Assembly (NCBI GenBank): GCA_009602725.1
Contig: WELB01000249.1
Span: forward strand, 17,213 to 34,106
Direction: 5' to 3'
Source of the DNA: Spirogloea muscicola
Lineage: Eukaryota > Streptophyta > Zygnematophyceae > Spirogloeales > Spirogloeaceae
DNA length: 16,894 nucleotides
The stretch's first letter is position 1. Each line of letters begins with the position of its first letter. Positions 1 through 10,000 of this stretch are shown one piece after another. The notes beneath the pieces are model-generated. The model saw only the letters and a program-made list of their open reading frames with translations, had not been told where the DNA came from and ran no database searches. The translations under genes and the position numbers were made by a program.

Positions 1-28
1 GCCGGGCCCGGCACCCGCCGTCGCCGCC

Positions 29-43
29 ATGGCGGCCCTCTGA
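29..43 (+). promoter_or_regulatory. Upstream ORF in the BTA1 leader (4 codons plus stop)
   Basis: An ATG at 29 is followed by three codons and TGA (M-A-A-L-stop). It sits in the context gccgccATGG, the same 10-mer that surrounds the presumed main start at 109. The uORF ends 65 nt before the main ATG. If the transcript begins upstream of 29, ribosomes would meet this strong start first and would have to reinitiate or leak to make BTA1. That transcription starts upstream of 29 is not shown by the sequence, so the regulatory role is inference. Confidence 0.4.
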
Positions 44-108
44 TCGGGGCGCAGCTCGAGCCGGCTCGCCCGCTCTTGCCGTCGCCCGCCGCTGCTGCAG
101 CCGCCGCC

Positions 109-3100
109 ATGGTGCCGGGGCTCCGGGCCGCCCGGGGCCTGGCCGAGGACCTCACCTGCCTCTCCTCCATGTGGCTACGCAACATCGGCGGCGCCACGCA
201 CAAGGAGCGCCTCGAGTCCTTCTACGGGCCCCAGGCGGCCGCCTGTGAGGGCCCCCCCAGGCCCGCCGTCACTGCTGATCACCGCCTTGGCTGCTGCACG
301 CCAGCTCCATGCCCAGCTCTGGCGACCTGATTATGGGTGTACTTTTCGGAGCCACTGAGCCATTGGCCTCACTTCACAGCTCCCTGCCGACGCATTTTGC
401 AGACGATCGGTTCCGCAAGGACTTCCTCCATGGACGCCGGAGCATGCTGGCGGCGTGTGCAGCGCGCCTCCGTGGGTCTACGGGCATGGTGTGGGTGGAC
501 CTCGGAGGAGGCACTGCGGAGAACGTTGAGATGCTGTCAGAGTACATCGATTTGGAGTGCTTCAGCAAGATATACGTCGTAGACCTCTGCTCGGCTCTCT
601 GCGACGTAGCCAGGCAGAAGGCCAAGCGGAAGGGGTGGAAGAATGTTGTCGTGGTGGAGGGCGATGCCTGCGTCTTTAAGCCGGAGGACACTGCCACTCT
701 GATCACCTTCTCCTACTCCTTTTCCAGTAAGGATCCTAGCCACTCATTTTCAGAACTTCAACAGCGTTGATGTGTCCTTGTTTCCAGCCACCTCTCTGCA
801 GATTTTGTGAAATCTCCTCTTGTCAGCCAGCTTTAAGCGCCAGCGGCCTGGGGTTACTTTTGTTCGGACCAAATGTCTTCTGCACCTGTAGCTGCTATCC
901 TGAGAGGCTGGCACATCCCTGTTTTGTCAGATCAAGCAATAATAGTGGTCACAGTGAGGCGGGGGTTTTGGGCGTATCTTATATGCGCTTGAACTTGGAT
1001 GCGTACTTTGTTGTGCAGTGATACCGCCATTCATGGATGCCGTAGATCAAGCTTTGACATACCTGGAGAAAGACGGCATCCTTGGTGTGACAGACTTCTT
1101 CACTTCAGCCAAGCATGACCTGCCAAATCGCCAGCACACCTTTGCACAAAGGTGGTTTTGGAGATCAGTATTTGACCTCGATGGGATTGATCTCGGGCCA
1201 GAAAGGCGCCAGTATCTGGAGCACAAGTTGGAGCCTGGTAAGGCTTGATTTCAGAGTTACCTCACTGCTGAGGAGCATATGGTGGCACGCTGCAGCAGTG
1301 TATGACTCCATGAGCTGGGAGATTTGGTCGATGCTCCTTGCAACAGTGGCACAACAAGGGTGTGCTGCCTGTGCTGTGAGTTGACAAGTGGTGTCTATGT
1401 TGTCTGAGACTGATATAGCTGGCCGACGGACTGTCTCCTGCAGTTTACGAGTACAATGGGCGTGGAAAGATACCATACGTGCCTTATCTGCGTGCTCCTT
1501 ACTACACCTGGATTGGTAGAAGGCGCGAGAACACAAGTAAGTGTGGCAGGGTGGCACAGGCAGGGGGACGAGGCCATTGACTACACATCCTCGGCAGACA
1601 GATGTCTCTTTGTGGAATGCATGCATTGAGCAGCCAGAAGCGCGTGCTAGTGCTGCCAGCAATCCTCTCAATGCTTGTGAGCATGCACAAAACGTCACGA
1701 TGGAGTGTGTCTTGTTGTCTCCCATTGCAGAGATTGACCTGCGACGTTTTCCAGCTAGAGCCTCGGATGAGTTTGAGAGCAAGCGACCTCCAGGCTTCCC
1801 GCCTACATTTCTCTACTCCTTGTCCTGGGAGGATCCTAGGGAGGATGACAAGGTTCTAGACATCAGTGAGCACGACACTGTGCTCACTCTGACCTCTGGA
1901 GGTTGCAATGCCCTCGACCTTGTCCTCCAGGTAACAGCTGTTCGCTCACCACTCGATCTTTCGACAAGTTTGTCAAATTAGTTGCAAAGGCTACAGTATG
2001 TGAGTGCTCTCATTCCAGCAGGCTTCAGTAACTAGTTTGCTTGAAGTTGGCCAAGCAACATCCTTGCATCAACTACAGCTGGTTTGCTTGTCTCTGTGCT
2101 GCTTTTACCAGGGAGCTGGCAAGGTCGTTGCTGTGGACATAAATCCTGCACAGAACCACCTCTTGGAACTCAAACGTGTGGCTATTGTCAGGTATATTCT
2201 TGCAGTTGCACCTCTTAGCTTTGCCTTGGCCAGAGGGCATTTCATCCTTTACCACATTCAATGATTGCTCTGCAGTGTCCCTACATTGCTGTTCAGCGTC
2301 AGCGCTTCGCAAACCATTGGCCTTCCTGGCTACCTTCTTTGTACTCTGCCTTGTCTCCCTCACTTTCTTCTGGGACAGTGTATTGGCCTCTGAGACCGTC
2401 ATAACAAATCAGAGGCCACATGTATGCTGAAGGCTCCTCATGTGTCCATGCAGGCTACCATTTATTGACGTCTGGAAATTGTTTGGAGAGGGAGTACACC
2501 CTAAATTCATGAATCTTCTGGAGCGAGAACTGGCTCCTTTCCTTAGCCAGGGGGCCGTCAATTTCTGGTATTTGAACCTTTGTAAGCCAATGCTGTTGTG
2601 TTGAGCTGTTTATCAAGTCCTTGGCAGTCATGGAGGCTCCTGAAAGTTGTCTTATGCTAGGTTGTATATGCTATACCTGCAGGAGGAAAAAGGGTCCAAG
2701 ATACTTCAAGAACGGCATCTACTATCATGGTACATATATTGGTTATCTCCGGAAAGGCTTCCCATTACATTGTGTTTCTCCATTCAAGAGCCTTCTGATC
2801 TGAGCTTCTGAGCCTATGCTGCAGCTGAAGGTGCAAACCGTTGATGATGCAGGAGGAATGGGAAGGCTGATAAGAGCTGTGAGGATTCTTGCCAAGGTCA
2901 CAAGGAAGGTTAGGCTCCGCAGCGCTCATCCTTTGTGACTGCAACATGCTTTTAAGAAGCCTTACTTAAAAGCTGAATCACAAGGCTATGGTTAAAGCAC
3001 ATGCCATCATATGATAGAAACGCGCATTTGATCAAGGTCGACTTGCATGCAAGCAACCCAGTGCACAATGTCAAACACTCATGCAACTCTGCTGAATAAC

Positions 3101-5421
3101 GCCTTGGCAGGAACAATGGCTAGAAAGTCTAGTAAATGCTCCGACCATTGAGAAGCAGTATGCACTGTGGTAAGTGAGCGAGAGATGCCCTCCCCCTGAT
3201 CTGACCACATCAGCAGCATATCCAGGACAAACCTCATGGAGTCGTGCAACCAGGTCGCACAGCTTTTAAGTGCAAACAGGATCCATTTGCCATCAGAGAA
3301 ACTTGCTGCCGCATCGTAGCCTGTAGCGTGAAAGGTCGCGCCTTTGGATAGTTGCCTTGGCCCGATGATAAACAATACCTCAAAGCTCAGTACCTAACAT
3401 CAGTAGACTGCTCACTTTGTCCTCTCATGAGCTTCTTTCTCTTTTTCCGGCAGGAGTGCAACTGTGGGGAAATTCTTCCTGCAGGCAGGAGTCGCTGCAC
3501 GACTTTTTGGGTACCTCTTTTTCAACAGGGTGGTCCTCTGGTTTTGTGCTGGAATTGCGAAAGGCCAGCTCAATCTGATTAGGAAAGAGGACAATGTCTA
3601 CAAGTAAGCTGTCAAAGGTCCCCTTGGTGATGGCTAGCAGCCATCAGCAGTGAGGAGTCATACTAGCACTTCACTGTGTGCACCTAGTGGGCATTGGGGC
3701 TAACTGAGCGTCTTGCAATCTGTTGACAATCACCGACTGTTGAGCATTTAGCTCTCTGGTAACAGGAAGACAAGGCAGTATCCGCTTACTATGTATGACC
3801 TTGCACTAACGCAGTACTCATCGTGCTTGGTTTCTGTGCAGCTACATTGTTCGCTGCTTGAACTCCACAGCTGAAAATTCCCACCTTCGAGACGAGTAAG
3901 CCATGTGCAACAATGTTGCAATCATTTTCACATGGCAACAATCGACTAGCATCAAACAAGATTTCTGCTTAGGCTGACATCAGTCAATTCATGGAAAGTA
4001 TTGAGACCAGAAGCTCCGCTGGTCTACATGTCACTTTTTTAAGTACAGCATGGCATTAAGATTCAGTTATTCAGCACCTTTTTCCCATACGCTGTGTGCA
4101 GTAATTATTTCTACCGTTGCTGCTTAACTGGGAAGTTTTCTCCAACCTGCTGTCCGCGCTTCTTGCAAGAGGACTATTTCAATAAGCTCAAGGTCAGTCC
4201 TTCAATATTTCAGTTGTGAAGGTTTGAGGCTATTATTCTTGCAAGGTGGACTGCCAATAAGCTCTGAGTTGATCACCAGATTTCCAGCCAGTGTATAGGG
4301 CTCCGTGGGTAATGGGTACCTCCAATCTTAGTATCAGAATATGAGCCGTCTTTTGCCGCTTTCCTTATTAAGCAAGGTGAAATTTGTAGTGCAGCTGTTG
4401 AGGCCGTCCATGTTCAGCTTGACAGGCTCATGAACTGTCCTGCAGGTGGAGCTTGCGAGTGCTGAGCGTATGAAAATCTCAACCTCATTCTTTGTTGAGG
4501 AGCTGAAGAAGAGGAAGTACACCAAGGTAGGTATCGTACAGATGGACAAGTCATATTCTAAGGGCAGATCATTGTCTGTGTGCACCCTGCAGCATTTTAA
4601 GCTAATCCTCTGCCACTTGCATTTAGTATCTGCTTACATGCAGTCTCCTTGTGATATCACTTTCAGGTCATATTAATGGACCATGTTGATTGGTTGGAGC
4701 AAAAGGACATTGACAACCTTTGCGAAGCTTTGTGTGGGCAAGTGGAGGTACATTACTTTGTTTGATTGTCTCGATCGGCGTCAAGGGGAGGCAATGCAGG
4801 CTTGTCACCACGTTTTACGCTGTACTAGATCTATCGCAGATTCAATGGTTGCTAAAGAGACAGCCTGCTTAAGACAAAAGCTCATGCCAGATTGTTGCAT
4901 ATGTTGCTGCAGCCTGGTGGCAGAGTGATCTGGCGTAGTGCCTCACGCTGCCCTGCATATGCACGATGTATAGAGAAGGCTGGCTTCAGAGGTAATACTT
5001 GAGCTGGCACTATCACTGTTGCTCGCTCTCGCAGCACTTTCAACAAATATGGATGTTGATCACCTGGTGTTTGCATGTTGTGAGAAATGTGTTGGATGGG
5101 TGCAGTATTTTGCATTCAATCCACAAATGTCATTCACACCTGGAGTTTGCATGTTGACCAAGATATTGGGTGGGTGCAGTGATTTGCATTCGATCCACAA
5201 GTGAAGAGCAATACATGGACCGCGTCAACATGTATGCAAGCTTCTACTTAGCCATACGGAAGGGAGGCCCTGCGTCGTACGAGATTTTTAATAGCCCGCC
5301 GGACCCCTTGACGGTGCACTATGCCAATGGTAACGGTCATATTAAGCTGAATGAAGAGGAGGACTCCCCCAAGTCTATACTGAGTGGTCCAAGGACCCCA
5401 GATGCCTCAGGGGGCGCTTAA
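109..5421 (+). CDS. BTA1: Betaine-lipid (DGTS) synthase, BtaB-BtaA fusion, 17 exons, 701 aa
   Basis: This gene makes diacylglyceryl-trimethylhomoserine, a phosphorus-free membrane lipid, from diacylglycerol and AdoMet, typically at the ER. Exons: 109-244, 403-726, 1019-1237, 1444-1536, 1731-1930, 2112-2191, 2454-2567, 2683-2729, 2853-2908, 3111-3169, 3454-3603, 3842-3895, 4102-4192, 4446-4526, 4667-4747, 4913-4991, 5180-5421; all introns are GT-AG and the sum is 2106 nt, in frame. Residues about 45-258 are a BtaB-like N-methyltransferase with the AdoMet loop VDLGGGTAEN near 77-86. Residues about 259-650 are BtaA-like (3-amino-3-carboxypropyl transfer), with FLYSLSWEDP at 284-293, LTSGGCNALD at 311-320 and VDINPAQN at 332-339. 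A hydrophilic, acidic C-terminal tail of about 50 residues follows. The start is the first in-frame ATG with a strong context (gccgccATGG). From memory, this domain order matches Chlamydomonas BTA1 and is the reverse of the fungal enzymes. The least certain joins are the short exons 8-10 (2683-3169). Confidence 0.93.
5061..5203 (+). repeat. Imperfect tandem duplication across the last BTA1 intron/exon boundary
   Basis: Two copies of about 70 nt (5061-5129 and about 5135-5203, offset 74-76 nt) share tttgcatgttg, gggtgcagt and ttgcattc-atccacaa blocks. The second copy contains the acceptor used for exon 17 (AG at 5178-5179) and the first exon-17 codons. The first copy lies inside the intron and keeps an equivalent AG at 5104-5105. 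Over the 24 nt after the two acceptors I count four mismatches. Confidence 0.8.
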
Positions 5422-5473
5422 GTACAAGTAGGTGCTCCATGCTAGTGTTTGCCGCTCATGAGCTGTATGGGAT

Positions 5474-5478
5474 TGTAA
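5474..5478 (+). promoter_or_regulatory. Candidate BTA1 poly(A) signal TGTAA
   Basis: TGTAA is the usual poly(A) signal of green algae. This copy lies 53 nt after the BTA1 stop codon and is the first one on the plus strand after it. Another TGTAA occurs at 6198-6202. Choice between them is not possible from sequence alone; 3'UTRs of several hundred nt are common in green algae. Confidence 0.35.
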
Positions 5479-5846
5479 GAATGCAGTGATATCTGGAAGC
5501 CCAGCTTCTTTGTGACTGCTTTGCTCAAGTAACACCTGCTTCCACTAGGGTGTAGAGCTCATTCTTGGCCTAGTTCTCATTGGGTATTTGCAATGTTTTG
5601 CAGATACGTCTCCTGATACACCTGACAGCCACCAGACTGCCAAAGGCCAGCAGCAATAGCTGGTGCTGATGCGCAGGGTGCGCAGAGGACCTGGTTCACT
5701 TATGCTGTCACTCACACGCATAAGAGGGACCAATAGAATTAGTATGGTTCTATCCTAGGTTGTTGTGGCTTTGAGATGGATGTCCAAGTGGGTCACCAGA
5801 GCAGGAGTGCATTCGCAATATCTGCATCAGAGCTTATTTTTGTCGA

Positions 5847-5888
5847 GCCACATGGCAAAGTGCCAGAGGCGGGTCTGTGCCATGTGGC
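5847..5888. repeat. Inverted repeat, 11-bp perfect arms, 20-nt loop
   Basis: Arms gccacatggca (5847-5857) and tgccatgtggc (5878-5888) are exact reverse complements. The element lies between convergent genes, about 430 nt after the BTA1 stop. It could form a hairpin in a long BTA1 3'UTR or be the remnant of a small palindromic element. Function is unknown. Confidence 0.65.
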
Positions 5889-6462
5889 GCAACTATTAGT
5901 AGGGCTGTGTGACTTGGGGCCGCTGCTGAATATGGCAGCAGGCTGTCAGACCAGGGTTTGTGTTTAGCTGAGATGGAACTCAGCAATGACCATGGCAGAC
6001 GTGCACGGCAGCATGGGGCAGGAACTGCCTCCTGTGCCACCAAGCGCATGTGGTGGTCACCTTCATTCACCTTAAATCGGTGAGTCTTGCACTGCTGTCT
6101 TCGGATCTGCAAGCTAAGCGGCTGCCAGACTGTGGGTGCAAGTGTGGTATGCGGTTGCATCTGTGTACCTGCATGGCGCTTTTGTGGGAGGGCGACTTGT
6201 AAAGAGGCTGCGGACCTCGTGTATGCTCAGTATCGACAGCACTGAGAATCTCACGCCAGAGTTCAGGTGATGTTGCAAAGGGCTACGGTGGCTAGTGATA
6301 CAGCTGACTGGGAACGTAGTGCTCGTCTGTATTGACATGCCATGCTGCAAAGATGCCAGCTTCAATGCTGGATGCAAGGACTGCAAGAGAGCTGGTAAAC
6401 TGGTTGAGGTCTGGTCGAGCGCTTAAGATCAGGGGAGCAGCCAGTCCTTGCTAATCAATACA

Positions 6463-6467
6463 TTACA
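6463..6467 (-). promoter_or_regulatory. Candidate CLPC poly(A) signal TGTAA (minus strand)
   Basis: On the minus strand the sequence reads TGTAA, about 550 nt beyond the CLPC stop codon. I saw no closer copy on that strand. The distance is plausible for a green-algal 3'UTR but this is only a short motif match. Confidence 0.3.
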
Positions 6468-6816
6468 AGCTCGCCACCCGCCCCATCAATTGCCCTGCAA
6501 GCTAATGATTGCGCGTAGAACAGTCTGCCAGTTGGTGAATAGAAGGCAAGTGATCTGCAGGCCCTTTGCTTGGTGCTGGGGAGACTTCTATGTCTGCCAG
6601 TGGCTCTAGCATCTGGTAAATGAGAGGCTGCTTAAAGCCCCCTCCGTCACACCGACAGTTTGGACACTGACAAGTCTGCAGTTCTTGAGTAACATTGACA
6701 ATATAAACAGTTGTATACAACCAAAGCAGGGAGCAGGGGCAAGCCATCCCCCACACAACCCTGGAGCATGCAAGCTATTTGAGCACATTCCTTGGTGAAT
6801 TTTGATGATATCTTCT

Positions 6817-6842
6817 GACATCTGCATGATAACGCAGATGTC
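6817..6842. repeat. Inverted repeat, 9-bp perfect arms, 8-nt loop, in the CLPC 3' flank
   Basis: Arms gacatctgc (6817-6825) and gcagatgtc (6834-6842) are exact reverse complements around an 8-nt A/T-rich loop. It begins about 175 nt downstream of the CLPC stop codon on the minus strand, so it would lie in the CLPC 3'UTR if the poly(A) site is near 6463. It resembles a compact RNA hairpin; role unknown. Confidence 0.6.
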
Positions 6843-7016
6843 CGTGCTCATTGTAGCTACGTGGAAAAGCAGGGTGTGGTCTCAGGTCTTCCAGGGCTTC
6901 AGATTCTTGGATTTCTGCTCCGCCTCCAGCAGAGTATGTTCACAACCTCCAGCTGTGGATGTTACCTTGACAAGAAGCGGCGTCCACCACTGCGGCAGGG
7001 TCTGCTGGAGAATGAT

Positions 7017-10000
7017 CTAGACAACTCCACTTGCTGCCTCAATCGCAGTCGTTGAGGCTGTCCCTGTGTTGCCATTGAGGACCGTGATGTTACCGTTTGC
7101 ATCTACGTCCACAATGGCAGAGTCGCCCTCCTATGGGTCATAGCATAAACCTTGGAGTCAGTAATTGTCAGTAAAGGAAAACAGTCTGAAAGCATTCTTT
7201 TCAGATAAGGTCAGTGTGATACGAAAGAAAGACGAGTATTGTGTACTATCTGATTGGCAATCATGCACACCCCAATTTGGCACAGTGGGTTGCTGCCATC
7301 AGGGGTGCTGCACATGTAATGCTCTCCTGCTTGATGCAACTAGGTTGATAATAGAGGGTGCAGTACAACTGCTCAAGCTCTGAGATTGAGATGACTGTAC
7401 CTTGATGGAGCCCTCGAGCAAGCGCTCCGCTAGATTATCCTCAAGGAGCCGCATGATGGCCCTCCTCAGGGGCCTGGCTCCATAGCTGGGGCTGTACCCT
7501 TCATCAACCTGCAACAAAGACGAGTACATCGTCAGCAGCAGGTGTGCACCATGCTCTAACAGCATCCAGCCTTCAGCAAAGCTCTATAATCTGACCTCGA
7601 TTTCAGAATTCTGCACTTGACTTCAACTTTGCACGGCATCCCAACAATCCTGTGAAAGCTTGCACTTTGACCAAGGCATGCCTCAGAGAGCCAGCATACC
7701 ACTCGGTCCTTGAAGCGTTCTGTGACCTCAAGATTGATCTCCTTCTTCTTCAAACGCTCAAAGACCTCCTTGAGCATGAGGTCAGCAATCTCCTTGACCT
7801 CCAGCTTGGTAAGCTGGCGGAACACGATAATCTCATCTAAGCGATTCAAGAACTCAGGTCGGAAGTACTGCTTCAACTCTTCATTCACCTGCACGACATG
7901 CAGGAAATTGAACTGTGAGAACCTCTCTTCTACCCATTCTTATGATGATACGATCTACTCCTTCGTACTTTTGGCCCATGCCACATGCTCTTGCTTTACT
8001 TAGCAGCTGCACTTGCAAGCCCAAAGGACTATCACAATATACTGTCAAGTGGAGGAAATTCTCAGTTATGTATATGACAGTCAAAGCTCTCTGTGATTGT
8101 CGGAAACCTCAACTGACGCTTCAGTGATCAAATGGGACTTACAAGCGACTTGATGCGGTTGTAAGAAGTATCTTTCTCATCATAGTCGAGCTGGAAACCA
8201 ATTCCACCGCCCCCTTTCTCAATGACGGACGAGCCAACATTCGACGTCATGATGAGGAGAGTGTTCTTGAAGTCCACAGTGCGCCCTTTGCTATCTGTCA
8301 ACCGTCCATCCTCCAGTATCTGAAGCAACAACATCAGATCAACAACGGACCGCTTCTTCAGACGATATGTCCTTCTTCATCTTCTACTCTTACGCATCGT
8401 CTTGTCAACCTGCTAGTCCTCCTTCTCACAGGCAATCGCGTAAGCCATGATGAATGTCACCTTCTAAGCCAGCACGCTGTCATCAGTGCCATCCACTTTC
8501 ATTACTTAAAAAAGATCTCTGAAAAGTATACCATTGCTTACTGCTGCTGGCAAATGAGCAGGTTGAGTAGGCTTCCAAGTGGGTACAACAATCACTTACC
8601 TGCAGCATCATATTGAAAACATCCGGGTGTGCCTTCTCAATCTCGTCAAAGAGCACCACAGTGTAAGGCCTGCGGCGGACAGCCTCAGTGAGTTGGCCCC
8701 CTTCCTGGTAGCCTACATAACCAGGCGGCGATCCAATGAGCTTCGACACGGTGTGGCGCTCCATGAACTCGCTCATATCCAGCCGAATCATAGCCTGTTG
8801 ACAGCACACAGGGTCAAAAAAACAAGCTGAAGCCAGGTTGTGAAGATGGCAGAACACAAGAAAAAAGCATTAAGGTAAAGCGATATAGCAACCTCGAGCA
8901 AGAGCACCACAATTTCAGACCAACCTCCTCAGAGCCGTAGTAGTAGGCTGCCAAGGACTTGGCAAGCTCTGACTTGCCGACTCCCGTTGGGCCTGAGAAT
9001 ATGAAGGAGGCCACGGGCCTGTTTGGATTCTTGAGGCCAACCCTCGCCCTTCTGATTGCTCGGCTGATGGCTCGCACAGCCTCCTCCTGGCCAATCAAAC
9101 GCTGGTGCAGATTCTCCTCCATCTTCAGAAGCCTGCTGGACTCATCAGAACTCACCTGCAACACGGCCTAGTGGTCAGGCCTGCCAAGATACTCATGTAA
9201 GAGATGCTAGCTGCACATGGAGGTTTGGTATCAAACAAGAAGTAGACGGGATCCGACAATGAAATGGGACAGACTCTCACCTTGTCAACTGGTATGCCAG
9301 TCCACATGCAAACAATATGTGCAATGTGGGCTTCAGTTACGACAGGGCCGCTGTCGCCGGACTCCTCCTCAGCCTTGTTCTTCTCCTTGTCCTTGGACAC
9401 AAGAGCATTAATTTGTGCCCGCAGCTCCATCTCTTTGTCTCTCATCTCGCCTGCCTGCAACAGTATGCATAAATGCCAGGCCATGACTCAGTGAAGTCAT
9501 TTCCGGGTGCCTTACAAACCATGCGACCACAGGCTACAGTGTGAGCAGCTTCTCGCCTACTGTGACTTTCTGATGCTGACCACGATGTAAATCCACCCGG
9601 TCATATATACAGTGCAGATAGATATGAGTGGGTGCATGCACGGATAGCTGCAGCCGGTGCAGAAAGGAACATGCTCCTTTCTCTAGTCTACAAGCCAAAA
9701 GGGCTCGTCCACGCACACTGTGATTTGTATACAGATATGCACACCTTTTCAAAGTCTTGATTGCGAACAAGTTCGTCCTTCTCCTTGATGAGAGCCCTCA
9801 GTTCCTTGTCTAAAGCGCGGGCTTCCTCAGGGAGCTGTTGATAAGAAGACATAAACTATGTCTTCTAAGGAATTGAGCAAGTGCCACCACATTGGCAATC
9901 ACTAGAGATGTCTTGCGCAGTATCAAGAAGTGCTTGAGGGAAGTATGCAAAGCCTCAACTAACCAACTTCACCTGGCCATGTTGAAGCCGGACACGCGAG

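Larger units (their letters stand above)
5422..7016. other. Convergent intergenic / 3'UTR region between BTA1 and CLPC, no gene seen
   Basis: About 1.6 kb separates the BTA1 stop (plus) from the CLPC stop (minus). The open frames here are short, unspliced and show no recognisable domain on either strand. It should hold both 3'UTRs. Visible structure: an 11-bp inverted repeat at 5847-5888, a 9-bp inverted repeat at 6817-6842, a 12-bp perfect palindrome (GTTGTATACAAC) at 6710-6721, and candidate poly(A) signals at 5474 and 6198 (plus) and 6463 (minus). Confidence 0.6.

Noticed and set aside
1165-1782. Minus-strand open frame of 205 codons within BTA1
   Set aside because: It spans several BTA1 introns and exons in antisense and shows no domain; likely chance.
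5834-6386. Short open frames in the convergent intergenic region as possible small genes
   Set aside because: No homology recognised, no consistent splice structure, and composition like the surrounding non-coding DNA.
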